Positions 54,923 to 63,853 are shown, counted from the stretch's first letter. The stretch is DNA of 64,000 nucleotides from Glycomyces algeriensis (GCF_027622855.1 NZ_JAPZVR010000005.1:310001-374000); one strand, 5' to 3'. Notes: generated by a model from the sequence alone, not told the origin. A program made the numbers and translations.

Positions 54923-55806
54923 CGCCTGCCCGCCGGAAAGTCCTGGTTCCAGTCCCAATCCGCGATCTGGGCTCGCAAGCGTTGCGCCGCAGGGGGAAGC
55001 CGCACCCAGTGCAGGCTGAGCGTGCGGAAGCAGTGCGGGTGGTCCACGCCCACCCAAGCGACGTCCGACTCAGGAAAGGCGAAGCGGGCGATCTGCGGGA
55101 AGATGCTCAGACCCAGGCCCGCGCCGACGAGCGTGTACGTGGCCGCCGGCTCGTCGATCTCGCAGATGATCCGCGGTTCGAGATTGCGGTCGGTGAAGAG
55201 CCAGTCGAGGAGGCGGCGCTGCCACTGGCCGCGCCGGGTGATGACGAACGGCTCGTCGGCGAGCTCCTCCACGGTGACATTGTGGACGCCCGCGAGGCGG
55301 TGGCCCGGCGGCGCGGCGAGCCAGACCTGCTCGACGTGCACGACTTCGGCGGTGGTGTCAGGGGCTTTCACCGGCTGCGAAGCGAGGCAGAGGTCGACCT
55401 CGCCGGCGCGCAGCGCCTGCTCCATCTCGTGCGTCCCCATCTGGCGCAGCCGCACCTCGACCTCGGGATTCGCGGCCTTGAACGCGGCGATCGGGCCGGT
55501 GAGCGGCAGGAACGTCTCCGACGCGAGCCGCACGGTGTCGGCGCCGCCGAGCACGGCCTTCGCGACCGCGCGGCGGCCCGCCTCGAGCTCGCCGAGCGCC
55601 CGCTCCACATGGTCGCGGAACAGAACGCCGGTCGCGTTGAGCCGCAGGCGGCCCGCGCGGTCGAACAGCGGCGCGCCGAGCTCCGCCTCCAGGCGGGCGA
55701 TGGTGCGGCTGAGCGCGGGCTGGGCGACGCGGAGCTCGGCCGCGGCCCGGCTGAGGTGCTCCTCACGTGCGACCGCGAGGAACTGGTGCAGGGCGTTCAG
55801 CTCCAT
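54919..55806 (-). CDS. LysR-family regulator
   Basis: 295 residues. N-terminal HTH LNALHQFLAVAREEHLSRAA and LRVAQPALSRTIARLEAELG, then the periplasmic-binding-like effector domain (VRLASETFLPLTGPIAAFKA, ALRAGEVDLCLASQPVKAPD, AAPPGHRLAGVHNVTVEELA). It overlaps the end of the convergent TetR gene by four bases and is divergent from the membrane protein/multicopper oxidase pair, with a perfect palindrome in between. Confidence 0.93.
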   Translation of the reverse strand: MELNALHQFLAVAREEHLSRAAAELRVAQPALSRTIARLEAELGAPLFDRAGRLRLNATGVLFRDHVERALGELEAGRRAVAKAVLGGADTVRLASETFLPLTGPIAAFKAANPEVEVRLRQMGTHEMEQALRAGEVDLCLASQPVKAPDTTAEVVHVEQVWLAAPPGHRLAGVHNVTVEELADEPFVITRRGQWQRRLLDWLFTDRNLEPRIICEIDEPAATYTLVGAGLGLSIFPQIARFAFPESDVAWVGVDHPHCFRTLSLHWVRLPPAAQRLRAQIADWDWNQDFPAGRR

Positions 55807-55826
55807 TGACGTCCTCTCATGCCCTC

Positions 55827-55840
55827 GGTGTTATAACACC
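55827..55840. promoter_or_regulatory. 14-bp perfect palindrome upstream of lysR-type gene
   Basis: GGTGTTATAACACC, 21 bases upstream of the LysR start codon and 53 before the divergent gene. It fits the T-N11-A-centred dyads recognised by LysR proteins. Confidence 0.75.
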
Positions 55841-55892
55841 ATAGCGATATTGGTCTTTGGCGACTTAACCGCGAGATCATATCGTCGAGCGC

Positions 55893-56348
55893 GTGGAACG
55901 ACGATCGACACTCGCGGCGGCCCCGGCCGCCGACCCGCCCGCGCCTCGGGCAGGCACGGCCGTCAGCGGCTGGGTGCTGCGCGCGACGGCGACCCTCTTC
56001 CTGATCTGCGGATTCGCACAGCCGGTGTTCGCGGGCGTGTACCTCACGGGCGACTTCGACGGCCTCACCTGGCATGTGGTGGGCGCCGACCTCTTGTCGT
56101 CCCTCAGCATCGTGCAGCTCGGCGCGGCCGTCGCGGTCTGGATCCGGGTGCGCCGGGCCTGGCCGTTCTGGGCCTCGCTCGCGCTGCTGCTCGGCGGGGT
56201 GGCGCAGTACTTCGCCGGGCTCGACGGGGCGCTGTGGCTCCACCTGCCCCTCGGCGTGGCGCTCATCGCCGGGATCGCGATCACGTTCGCGGCGTTGTGG
56301 ATGCGGCCGCTGCCCCGCCGCGTGAAGGAGGCCGGGACCGATGCCTGA
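55893..56348 (+). CDS. Four-helix membrane protein coupled to a multicopper oxidase
   Basis: 151 residues, GTG start. Four hydrophobic segments (about residues 27-47, 62-85, 91-112, 118-136) after a proline-rich cytoplasmic start. Pattern VYLTGDFDGLTWHVVGADLL between helices 1 and 2 carries a conserved-looking His. No family recognised. Its last eight bases overlap the multicopper oxidase start, so the two are co-translated; it could anchor or supply copper or electrons to the exported enzyme. Confidence 0.72.
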   Translation: MERRSTLAAAPAADPPAPRAGTAVSGWVLRATATLFLICGFAQPVFAGVYLTGDFDGLTWHVVGADLLSSLSIVQLGAAVAVWIRVRRAWPFWASLALLLGGVAQYFAGLDGALWLHLPLGVALIAGIAITFAALWMRPLPRRVKEAGTDA

Positions 56349-57909
56349 ACACGTGTCGCGGCGCCGCCTGCTCGGCATCGGCGCGGGGCTGGGAACCGTC
56401 GCCGTGAGCGGCCTGGTCCTCTCGGCGGCCTGGGCCCGGCGCCCCGCCGCCACGGGCGACCAGCTGGTGAGCGAAGTGTCACTGCCGCAATCATTCTCGG
56501 TACCGCTGCCGATTCCGAAGGTGCTTGAGCCCGTCGCGTCCACGGCCGAAGGCGACCGGTACGAGATGGTGCAGATCGAGACCGAGGCCGAGATCATCCC
56601 CGGCCACTCCACTCGACTGTGGACGTACGACGGCACGTTCCCAGGACCCACCATCGAGTCCCGGCGCGATCGCCACGTCACCGTGGCGCACCGCAACGAG
56701 CTCCCGGTGCCCACTGTGGTGCACCTCCACGGCGGGCGCACCCCGGCCGCGTCCGACGGCTACCCGACCGACCTCGTCCTCCCCGAGGGCTGGACCGGCA
56801 CCGCCTCGCACCACGGCATGGCCGACGACCTCGCGGTCGTCACCGATGTGCAGCGCGAGTACGGCTTCCCGCTCGACCAGCGCGCCGCCATGCTCTGGTA
56901 CCACGACCACCGCATGGACTTCACCGCCCCGGCGATCTGGCGCGGCCTCGCCGGGCTCCACTTCGTACGCGACGACATCGAGGACGCCCTCGGCCTGCCC
57001 GGCGGCGACCACGAGATCCCGCTGATGATCGCCGACCGCGCCTTCGACGCGGACGGGCAGCTCAAGTACCCGTCCCTCGACCCGAGCCTGACCGGTGAGA
57101 TCGGCGTCGAGGAGCCCTATACGGCGGGCGTCCTCGGCGACGTGATCCTGGTGAACGGCGCGCCCTGGCCCGTGCACGAGGTCGACACCGGGCTGTACCG
57201 CCTGCGGATCCTCAACGCCTCCAACGCGAGGCACTACGAACTTGAAGCGCTCACGGAGGACGGCCGGCGGCTCCCGCTCGTCCAGATCGGCGCGGATCAA
57301 GGCCTCCTCGCCGCTCCGGTCCGCCACGAGCGCCTGCCGATCGCGCCGGCCGAACGCTACGACCTGCTCCTGGACTTCAGCGGCCTACCGATCGGCGCCA
57401 AAGTGCGCCTCGCCAACCGGCTCGGATCCGGCCGCACCGCCGACGTCATGCAGTTCCACGTCGTCCGGGAGGGCGCGAGCGCCCCGATCCCCGAGACGCT
57501 CGCGAACGACCTGCCGGAATGGAACCGCTCAGAAGCGGTAGCGGTGCGCGACATGGCGTTCCGCGCGGGCCGCATGGACGGCCGCCACGGCTGGGTCATC
57601 GACGGGCTCCCGTTCGACCCGAACCGCACCGACGTCACGACCCGCCTCGGCGACATCGAGGTCTGGCGCCTCATCGCCGACGTCCACCACCCGGTGCACC
57701 TGCACCTCGTCGGCTTCCGCATCCTCGGCCGCGGCACCGGCACGCCCCTCCCCCACGACGCCGGCCTCAAGGACACCATCGCCCTCCGCCCCGGCGAGTC
57801 CGCCGAGATCATCACCCGCTTCGACGGCTACAAGGGACGGTATCTCTTCCACTGCCACAACGCCGAACACGAGGACATGGGAATGATGGCCAACCTGAAA
57901 ATCACCTGA
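56341..57909 (+). CDS. Tat-exported multicopper oxidase (CotA/bilirubin-oxidase-like)
   Basis: 522 residues. Twin-arginine signal RRRLLGIGAGLGTVAVSGLV at the N-terminus. Copper sites: PTVVHLHGGRTP and LWYHDHRMDFT (T2/T3), VHHPVHLHLVGF and LFHCHNAEHEDMGMM (T1/T2/T3 with the axial Met). Three cupredoxin domains as in CotA, phenoxazinone synthase or SufI-type laccases. It oxidises phenolics or metal ions with oxygen outside the membrane. Divergent regulator is LysR. Confidence 0.93.
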   Translation: MPEHVSRRRLLGIGAGLGTVAVSGLVLSAAWARRPAATGDQLVSEVSLPQSFSVPLPIPKVLEPVASTAEGDRYEMVQIETEAEIIPGHSTRLWTYDGTFPGPTIESRRDRHVTVAHRNELPVPTVVHLHGGRTPAASDGYPTDLVLPEGWTGTASHHGMADDLAVVTDVQREYGFPLDQRAAMLWYHDHRMDFTAPAIWRGLAGLHFVRDDIEDALGLPGGDHEIPLMIADRAFDADGQLKYPSLDPSLTGEIGVEEPYTAGVLGDVILVNGAPWPVHEVDTGLYRLRILNASNARHYELEALTEDGRRLPLVQIGADQGLLAAPVRHERLPIAPAERYDLLLDFSGLPIGAKVRLANRLGSGRTADVMQFHVVREGASAPIPETLANDLPEWNRSEAVAVRDMAFRAGRMDGRHGWVIDGLPFDPNRTDVTTRLGDIEVWRLIADVHHPVHLHLVGFRILGRGTGTPLPHDAGLKDTIALRPGESAEIITRFDGYKGRYLFHCHNAEHEDMGMMANLKIT

Positions 57910-57926
57910 TGCGGTTTCGCGGGGAC

Positions 57927-57944
57927 CCGCCGCACCTGCGGCGG
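57927..57944 (+). terminator. Hairpin after the multicopper oxidase
   Basis: CCGCCGCA / TGCGGCGG with a two-base loop followed by CAATAT, 18 bases after the stop codon. Confidence 0.65.
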
Positions 57945-57999
57945 CAATATACTGCAGCCCTCCCCTCGAACACATGACTGGAAAGCACCGCAGCCCATA

Positions 58000-58656
58000 A
58001 TGCGCAAATCCTCAACCGGTCGCTCTGGCAATCGGCTCCTTGAACCCAGCGTGCGCCGCGGCATCGCCCTCGCCATCGCATTCCTCGTATTCGCCTCGTG
58101 CGGCGTGGGGCTCCGTCTGCGCGACCGCACGGATCCACCGACCACGATCACCATTGGCGACATCGTCAGACCAGATCTGCGGGGTCCGCTGCCGACGACT
58201 GCCGATATCGAATCTTGGAAGTCCGCCTTCAGCGGATTCGCTATGCAATGGCCGGATAATGACGCACTCCAGACCTCCCGGCCGGACGACCTGATCTCCT
58301 TCGACGACCACTTCGACGGGTACCTGGCCGGCACAGCCGAGTTCGAGGGCACCAGCCTGACGGCGGTCATCGGCTTTGAAGACGAGGCGATCGCCTGGTT
58401 CACCTGCCACGCGATGGGCCCGCGAACCACTTCGGCCGACGCCTTTCTGCGGACTTGCTGGGCAGCCGCCGCCGTGACCGGAGCCGACCAGGACGCCGGA
58501 GCGGCCTGGGTCGACTCGGTCCTCGCGCTCGAGACGGAGGAGTTCACCGCAAACGCCGAGACGGTCTGCCCCGCCGTCCTCCTGGCGGCCGCCCTGAACC
58601 CGATGTCGGGCTACATCAACACCCAGATCACCATCGCCGCCGGCCAGAACTGCTGA
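58000..58656 (+). CDS. Membrane-anchored or secreted protein of unknown function
   Basis: 218 residues, unrecognised. A basic start (MRKSSTGRSGNRLLEPSVRR) is followed by one hydrophobic segment GIALAIAFLVFASCGVGLRL (about 21-40), so it is either anchored or a lipoprotein-like export (Cys34 lies where a lipobox could be: LVFASC). The exterior part has three further Cys (FTCHAMGP, FLRTCWAAA, ETVCPAV) plus a C-terminal Cys, allowing two disulfides. The first about 300 bases are less GC-rich than neighbours. The next gene starts 12 bases downstream. No good Shine-Dalgarno. Confidence 0.68.
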   Translation: MRKSSTGRSGNRLLEPSVRRGIALAIAFLVFASCGVGLRLRDRTDPPTTITIGDIVRPDLRGPLPTTADIESWKSAFSGFAMQWPDNDALQTSRPDDLISFDDHFDGYLAGTAEFEGTSLTAVIGFEDEAIAWFTCHAMGPRTTSADAFLRTCWAAAAVTGADQDAGAAWVDSVLALETEEFTANAETVCPAVLLAAALNPMSGYINTQITIAAGQNC

Positions 58657-58667
58657 GGGAACACGAC

Positions 58668-59579
58668 ATGCGACAACTCCTCAGTAGATACGGCCCGGTG
58701 CTCCTCTGGCAGTTCGCCTGGCTCGCGCTGGTCTCGCTGCCGCTCGCCACCCTGATCTACTGGCTGGCCTCCGACGGCACCTTCCTGATGTGGGCCTGGG
58801 CAGCCGGCGTACTCGTACTCGCGGCGATCGCGGCCTTCAACCTGAGCGAGCCCTTCGCCCGACTCATCTCGTGGCGTCATCGGTTCGGTCGACTCGCGGT
58901 CGACCCGGACCGCCGAGTCGTCGTCCTCATGCACTGCTGGCTCTCGTTCCCCGCCATTTTGCCGGGCGTCAACACGGCGAGCGACTGGGGATTCGCCTCC
59001 GGCATGCGCATGTTCGCGGTGATGTGGGTCGTCATGTTCGCGGGCGCATGGATCTGGTGGGCCCTGATCGGCCGCGGTTCTGCCGCTGCTCCCCTGCCGC
59101 CGCCCACGCTCCCGGGCTCAGCATTGGTCGATGCCCGGATCGTGTCCAACGGCGGCGATGAGGATCCCGACACGATTACAGTGTCAGTCGCCGCACGCGA
59201 GCCCGCGACGAACGACAAGGCTCTCTACTCGGTGATGCTCCTACAGCTCATGCCGTCCATCAAGGGAGGCGAGCGCCGCTGGAACGTCCGCATCGATGGC
59301 GAATCGGCGGCCACGGTCACCCAGACCTGGGAGCACCCCCGCTGGTGGCCGCCGATCGAGTGGACCGGGGACGCGTCTGCGATGTACGCCGGGAAGACGA
59401 TCTCCTTCACACCGACAGGCAAGAAGGAACACGATTTAGGGCAGGCGCTCGCGCAGCTTCGCCGGCTCGCGGAGCATGGCTTCGCGGTTCTTGGCGGGAT
59501 CGGCGGGAACCCGTTCGAGTACGCGCACTACCCGCAGGTCACGGCTCGACCGGCGGGCGGCCAGCCCAGCAGCTCGTAG
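58668..59579 (+). CDS. Three-helix membrane protein of unknown function
   Basis: 303 residues. Three membrane helices in the first 150 residues (LLWQFAWLALVSLPLATLIY, FLMWAWAAGVLVLAAIAAFN, MFAVMWVVMFAGAWIWWALI). A soluble C-terminal domain of about 150 residues follows (DARIVSNGGDEDPDTITVSV, LMPSIKGGERRWNVRIDGES, TGKKEHDLGQALAQLRRLAE). No family recognised. AGGGAACACGAC precedes the ATG. Probably an operon with the preceding unknown exported protein. Confidence 0.7.
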   Translation: MRQLLSRYGPVLLWQFAWLALVSLPLATLIYWLASDGTFLMWAWAAGVLVLAAIAAFNLSEPFARLISWRHRFGRLAVDPDRRVVVLMHCWLSFPAILPGVNTASDWGFASGMRMFAVMWVVMFAGAWIWWALIGRGSAAAPLPPPTLPGSALVDARIVSNGGDEDPDTITVSVAAREPATNDKALYSVMLLQLMPSIKGGERRWNVRIDGESAATVTQTWEHPRWWPPIEWTGDASAMYAGKTISFTPTGKKEHDLGQALAQLRRLAEHGFAVLGGIGGNPFEYAHYPQVTARPAGGQPSSS

Positions 59580-59584
59580 CGCAG

Positions 59585-60490
59585 CTACCTGCTCTGCACC
59601 GTGCCCAGCGGGTGGTTGCCCTCCTCAAGCTCCGAAGCCGAGGTCTTCCACGCGACGTCATCGAGGCCGAGAGTGCTGCGCAGGTAGGCCGCAGTGATTC
59701 GCCGGATCAGCGCGACCCGTTCGGGGCTCGCGTCCGTCGTCTCCGCGGCGTCGTAGCCGGAGACGCCGCCGAGCGAGTGCTCCGCCCCGAAGAGCGTGAG
59801 CAGGCTCTTGCCGCCCGGGCTGAGGCGGTAGGCGTCGGTGAACCAGTCCGGTCCGCGCGTGGTCAGCGCGGAATCGTCGTTGTCCCCGGCGACGAAGAGC
59901 ACGGGTGGCGTCATGCCGTCGAACGACGGGTTCATGAAGGAGAAGTGCTCGGCCGCAAAGGGCGCGAGGTCGTTGCCGCCCTTGCCGGGCAGGGCGAGCA
60001 GCGCGCCCGCCTTGACGCGCGGGTCGGACAGGTCCTCCCCCGGGGTGCCGTCGGCGGCGAGGACCCGTGCGCCGAGCAGCATGCTCGCCGTCTGCGCTCC
60101 CCACGAGTGCCCGGCGACGGCGATGCGGGCGTGGTCGAGGCGCCCGGCGAGACCCGGTGTCGCGGACTCCAAGACGTCGAGGCCGTCGATGACGCGCTTG
60201 AGGTCGTCGACCCGGATGCGCCAGATCTCCGGCGTGCGGGGGTCGTCGGCGGGGAGGCCGAGCGTCCGCGAGTCGAGGTGGGTGGGTTGCACGACCGCGA
60301 ACCCCTGGGCGGCCCAGAAGTCGACCAGCGGCGCATATCCGTCCATTGAGGATCCGAAGCCGTGGGAGAAGACGATGACGGGCAGTCCAGTGCCGGTCGC
60401 GGGCGCGGAGACGCGGACCTGGAGATCGTCGCCGCGACCGGGCGCGGACAGGACGAGTGGTTTCGCTGTGGTGATTGTCGAGTCGGACAT
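59585..60490 (-). CDS. Alpha/beta hydrolase (chlorophyllase/PAF-acetylhydrolase-like)
   Basis: 301 residues. Oxyanion-region VIVFSHGFGSSMDGYAPLVD, nucleophile elbow IAVAGHSWGAQTASMLLGAR, acid in VLFVAGDNDDSA, and the terminal His in LLTLFGAEHSLGGVSGYDAA. No signal peptide, so cytoplasmic. Divergent from a TetR regulator with a large dyad between them; probably an inducible detoxifying esterase. Confidence 0.9.
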   Translation of the reverse strand: MSDSTITTAKPLVLSAPGRGDDLQVRVSAPATGTGLPVIVFSHGFGSSMDGYAPLVDFWAAQGFAVVQPTHLDSRTLGLPADDPRTPEIWRIRVDDLKRVIDGLDVLESATPGLAGRLDHARIAVAGHSWGAQTASMLLGARVLAADGTPGEDLSDPRVKAGALLALPGKGGNDLAPFAAEHFSFMNPSFDGMTPPVLFVAGDNDDSALTTRGPDWFTDAYRLSPGGKSLLTLFGAEHSLGGVSGYDAAETTDASPERVALIRRITAAYLRSTLGLDDVAWKTSASELEEGNHPLGTVQSR

Positions 60491-60553
60491 GGCAGTGGTC
60501 TCCGTTCAGTGGCGGTATTTGGCGCGACGGTCCCGGCTCTGGCACAATGGCCG

Positions 60554-60598
60554 AACCGGAACGCCGCTCCGTTAACAATACGGAGCGATGTTCCGGTT
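60554..60598. promoter_or_regulatory. Large nested TetR operator
   Basis: Outer arms AACCGGAAC / GTTCCGGTT and inner arms GCTCCGT / ACGGAGC share one centre at 60576. The 45-base dyad lies between the hydrolase start and the TetR start and overlaps their promoters. Two TetR dimers or one dimer with wide contacts could bind. Confidence 0.85.
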
Positions 60599-60629
60599 TG
60601 CAAGCCCGGGTGACGGAAGGAGCAATGCG

Positions 60630-61211
60630 GTGGACAACGACGGCCAGGAAAGCTCAGGCTCGAAGCGCAAGGACGCGCGGCGGAACCAGCAGGCCCTGCT
60701 GGAAGCGGCGGCCGAGGTCTTCGTCGCCTCGGGCGTGGAGGCGCCGGTCCGCGACATCGCCACCAGGGCCGGGGTCGGGATGGGCACCATCTACCGCCAC
60801 TTCCCGACCCGCGCCGACCTGGTCATCGCGGTCTACCGCCATCAGGTCGACGCCTGCGCGGAGGCTGGCCCGGACCTGCTCGAGAGCGGCCCGACTCCCT
60901 ATGCCGCCCTTTGGCAGTGGATCGACATGTTCGTCGACTTCCTGGTCACCAAGCACGGCCTCGCCGCCGCGATGCAGGCGGACAACGCCGGATTCGAGAC
61001 GCTGCACGCGTACTTCCTCGACCGCCTGCTGCCGGTGTGCGCCAGCCTCCTCGACGCGGCGGCGGCCTCCGGCGAGATCCGCTCCGACATCGACGCCTAC
61101 CAGCTCATGCGCGGCATCGGGAACCTCTGCATCGGCGACGACAGCGACCCGCGCTACAACGCCCGCACGTTGATCGATCTGCTCATCACGGGATTGCGCC
61201 TGCCGGACTGA
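60630..61211 (+). CDS. TetR/AcrR-family regulator
   Basis: About 193 residues from a GTG with GAAGGAG eight bases upstream. HTH: NQQALLEAAAEVFVASGVEA, VRDIATRAGVGMGTIYRHFP TRADL. The C-terminal domain (AALWQWIDMFVDFLVTKHGL, FLDRLLPVCASLLDAAAASG) is of the SbtR-like class (TetR_C_33). Divergent from the alpha/beta hydrolase, its probable target. Confidence 0.92.
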   Translation: MDNDGQESSGSKRKDARRNQQALLEAAAEVFVASGVEAPVRDIATRAGVGMGTIYRHFPTRADLVIAVYRHQVDACAEAGPDLLESGPTPYAALWQWIDMFVDFLVTKHGLAAAMQADNAGFETLHAYFLDRLLPVCASLLDAAAASGEIRSDIDAYQLMRGIGNLCIGDDSDPRYNARTLIDLLITGLRLPD

Positions 61212-61218
61212 CGCGGCC

Positions 61219-62052
61219 TCAGTAGCGGCCGAGGGTGCCGCGCGATTTCGCGACGCGCTCGAGACGGTTGAACACGACCACGCCAGCGGCCGTGAGCAGG
61301 ATCGGTTGCAGCAGTAGCCATCCCAGGCCCCAGACCGTGCCGAGGTCGGTCAGCGTCGCGCTGTCGAGGAGCATCGCGCGGGCGGCCTCGATGCCCGGTG
61401 CGACCGGGATGAGGGCGCGGCTGGCCGCCGCGACCGGGTCCGGGAGCGCCGACAGGGGCACGAGGGTGCCGCCGATGATCGCGTACACGGCGACCGATGC
61501 CTGCGTGATGCTCTCGATCCGCTTGAACACCAGCGTCAGCCCGCAGAGCACGAGCGCCAGACCGCAGGTGCCGACGACGATCGCGGCCGCCGGCACGAGT
61601 ACGGCCGGCTCGAACGGGAACATCCCGCCCTGCACGGTCACCGCGACGAACCCGGTGGCGAGGAGCGCGGCGACCACGGGCAGTGCGCCGATCACCGCCG
61701 CGACCTGGCGTCCGAGGACCACGACGGCCGACGGCAGCGGCGTCAGGTACGTCTGCTCCAGGACGCCCGACTGGAGGTCGCCCAGGTAGCTCCAGAATAC
61801 GCGGTTGATCTGCTCGTGGATGAACGCGAGCCCAACGAGTCCTATCAGGACCGGAACCAGCAGCTCCTCGAGCAGCTTTCCCCGTCCCATGAACATCACG
61901 ATGAGGAGGTAGAACACCGGGAAGGTGATCATCTCGGCGAGGACGGCGCGCCAGCCGGCGACCAGTTCCCGCATGCCTTTGCCGACCTCGTTGCCGAAGG
62001 CGTTCGCCCAACCCGGAGACGCGAGCGCGGGAACGGAGAGCATGGTGGTCAT
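61219..62052 (-). CDS. ABC-2 type exporter permease
   Basis: 277 residues, six helices: EMITFPVFYLLIVMFMGRGK, LLVPVLIGLVGLAFIHEQIN, VVALGRQ-type segments, and LVPLSALPDPVAAASRALIP typical of the ABC-2 conserved loop. Start ATG has AGAGGAAA upstream. Last gene of a DoxX-ATPase-permease-permease run; it probably forms a heterodimer with the preceding permease. Confidence 0.88.
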   Translation of the reverse strand: MTTMLSVPALASPGWANAFGNEVGKGMRELVAGWRAVLAEMITFPVFYLLIVMFMGRGKLLEELLVPVLIGLVGLAFIHEQINRVFWSYLGDLQSGVLEQTYLTPLPSAVVVLGRQVAAVIGALPVVAALLATGFVAVTVQGGMFPFEPAVLVPAAAIVVGTCGLALVLCGLTLVFKRIESITQASVAVYAIIGGTLVPLSALPDPVAAASRALIPVAPGIEAARAMLLDSATLTDLGTVWGLGWLLLQPILLTAAGVVVFNRLERVAKSRGTLGRY

Positions 62053-62063
62053 GTCGTTTCCTC

Positions 62064-62888
62064 TCAGTACTGGCCCACGCGGCCCTCGGCGATGGCGAGC
62101 CGTCGGTTGCGACGGAACAACCACGCGCCGAGCGCTGCGAGCACTGCGGTGTGGGCGATGAGGAGCGGCAGGGTGCCACCGCTCCAGACCGATGCGAGCG
62201 AGCCGCCTTCGAACAGCACCAGGTTGATCGCTTCGATGGCGAGGGTCGTCGGGAGCAGCCGCGCGGCGGCCGCCATCCATTCCGGATAGAGCGCCAGCGG
62301 CATGAACGCGCCGTTGAGCATCAGGACCAGCGAGGTCAGCAGCGAGTGCAGCGCGCCGGTCATCGGGTTGCGGATCGCGATGGCCGCCATGAGGAACGTG
62401 AACGCCAGGATGTTCGCCGCCAGCAGCAGGTACGGCACGAGTGCAGACCAGCGCCAGGGGATCTCGATGCCGACCGCGAGCGCGGGAACGAGCGAGGCGA
62501 GCACCGCGATGGGCAGTGCGAACACCGTCGCCGTGACGAGCCTGCCGCACATCGCGACCCATGGGGGCGCGGGCGACATGAGCGCGGCGGCGAAGGTGCC
62601 GCTGCGCTTCTCCTCGATGAGGTCGGCGACCATGACCTGCCCGGAGTACTGGAGGAACCAGTAGGCGCCGATGGCGATGAGCGTGGCCGGCAGGAGGTCG
62701 TCGCGCATGTCGCCCTGGCCCATGACGTACTGCAGGCCGAGGTACATCATGACGCTGATCGCGAGGGTCACGATGTGGCCCAGCGGATGCGCGAGCTGGT
62801 TGGCGAGTCCTTTGCGGACTTCTGCGGCCAGGACCGTGGTCCCCGTCCGGATTCCGGCACCGGGTGCCGCTGCGAAGTGTTTAGCCAC
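62064..62888 (-). CDS. ABC-2 type exporter permease
   Basis: 274 residues, six helices. HPLGHIVTLAISVMMYLGLQ, VADLIEEKRSGTFAAALMSP APPWV (the ABC-2 cytoplasmic loop contacting the ATPase), and LNGAFMPLALYPEWMAAAAR. GTG start overlaps the ATPase stop codon by eight bases. Substrate unknown; drug, lipid or antibiotic export are all possible. Confidence 0.9.
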   Translation of the reverse strand: MAKHFAAAPGAGIRTGTTVLAAEVRKGLANQLAHPLGHIVTLAISVMMYLGLQYVMGQGDMRDDLLPATLIAIGAYWFLQYSGQVMVADLIEEKRSGTFAAALMSPAPPWVAMCGRLVTATVFALPIAVLASLVPALAVGIEIPWRWSALVPYLLLAANILAFTFLMAAIAIRNPMTGALHSLLTSLVLMLNGAFMPLALYPEWMAAAARLLPTTLAIEAINLVLFEGGSLASVWSGGTLPLLIAHTAVLAALGAWLFRRNRRLAIAEGRVGQY

Positions 62889-63822
62889 GGGCGGGCTCCT
62901 CGACGAGGGAGAGGAAGACCGCTTCGAGGTTCGGCTGGATCTGCGCGAGCGATCGCAGCGGCAGGCCTTGTCCCCGAAGCGACTCGATGAGCGCGTACAG
63001 GTCGTCGCCGTCCTGCACCTGCCCGGTGATGACGGTGTCCTCGTCGCCGCGTGCGGCGGTGAAGCCGTCGGGCAGCACGACCGGTTCGGTCCGGGCCTCG
63101 ACCCGGATCTCGTAGTGGTCGTGCTTTCTGAACTGGGAGAGGAGGGTTCCGGTTGGCAGGTCGGTCACGAACCTGCCTTCCCTGATGACCGCGACGCGGT
63201 CGCAGAGCTCCTCGACGACGTCGAGCTGGTGGGTGGTGAGCAGGATCGTCTTGCCCTCGTCGCGGGCGAGGGCTCGGATGAGGTCCTTGACGGTGCGGGT
63301 GGCGGCGACGTCGAGGCCGAGCGTGGGCTCGTCGAGCAGGATGATGGCGGGGTCGGCGATGAGCGCGGCCGCGATGGCGACCTTCTGCTGCATCCCCCGG
63401 GAGAAGCCGCCGACCTTCTCGTGCCGGCGTTCCCACAGGCCGAGGTCGGTGAGGAGCCGCTCAGCCCTGGCGGCCGCGGCGGATCTGCGCAGGCCCTTCA
63501 AGCGTCCGAAGTAGATGAGGTTCTGCCAGGACGAGAGTGTCCAGTAGACGTTGCGCGAGCCTTCGAGGACGGCACCGAACTGGGCCATGGCCGAGGCGCG
63601 CTGCCTGACGACGTCGAAGCCGCCGAGGCTCGCCGTGCCGGAGGTGGCCGAGAGCAGCCCGGCGAGGATCTTGATCGTGGTGGTCTTGCCGGCCCCGTTG
63701 GGGCCGAGGAATCCGATGACGGATCCGGGTTCGACGGTTAGGGAGACGCCGTCGACGGCGAGCGGTCCGGAGTCGCCGTATCGCTTGGTGAGGTCGGTGA
63801 TCGCGATGGCGGGGGCTGGCAT
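62881..63822 (-). CDS. ABC exporter ATP-binding protein
   Basis: 313 residues. Walker A FLGPNGAGKTTTIKIL, Q-loop in AQFGAVLEGSRNVYWTLS, signature GGFSRGMQQKVAIAAALIAD, Walker B IILLDEPTLGLD, H-loop LLTTHQLDVVEEL. The C-terminal about 85 residues are the DrrA/CcmA-type accessory domain. AAAGGA precedes the ATG. Energises the two permeases downstream. Confidence 0.95.
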   Translation of the reverse strand: MPAPAIAITDLTKRYGDSGPLAVDGVSLTVEPGSVIGFLGPNGAGKTTTIKILAGLLSATSGTASLGGFDVVRQRASAMAQFGAVLEGSRNVYWTLSSWQNLIYFGRLKGLRRSAAAARAERLLTDLGLWERRHEKVGGFSRGMQQKVAIAAALIADPAIILLDEPTLGLDVAATRTVKDLIRALARDEGKTILLTTHQLDVVEELCDRVAVIREGRFVTDLPTGTLLSQFRKHDHYEIRVEARTEPVVLPDGFTAARGDEDTVITGQVQDGDDLYALIESLRGQGLPLRSLAQIQPNLEAVFLSLVEEPARG

Positions 63823-63853
63823 GGCGGTTCCTTTCAGCAGGTCCAGTGGCGGG

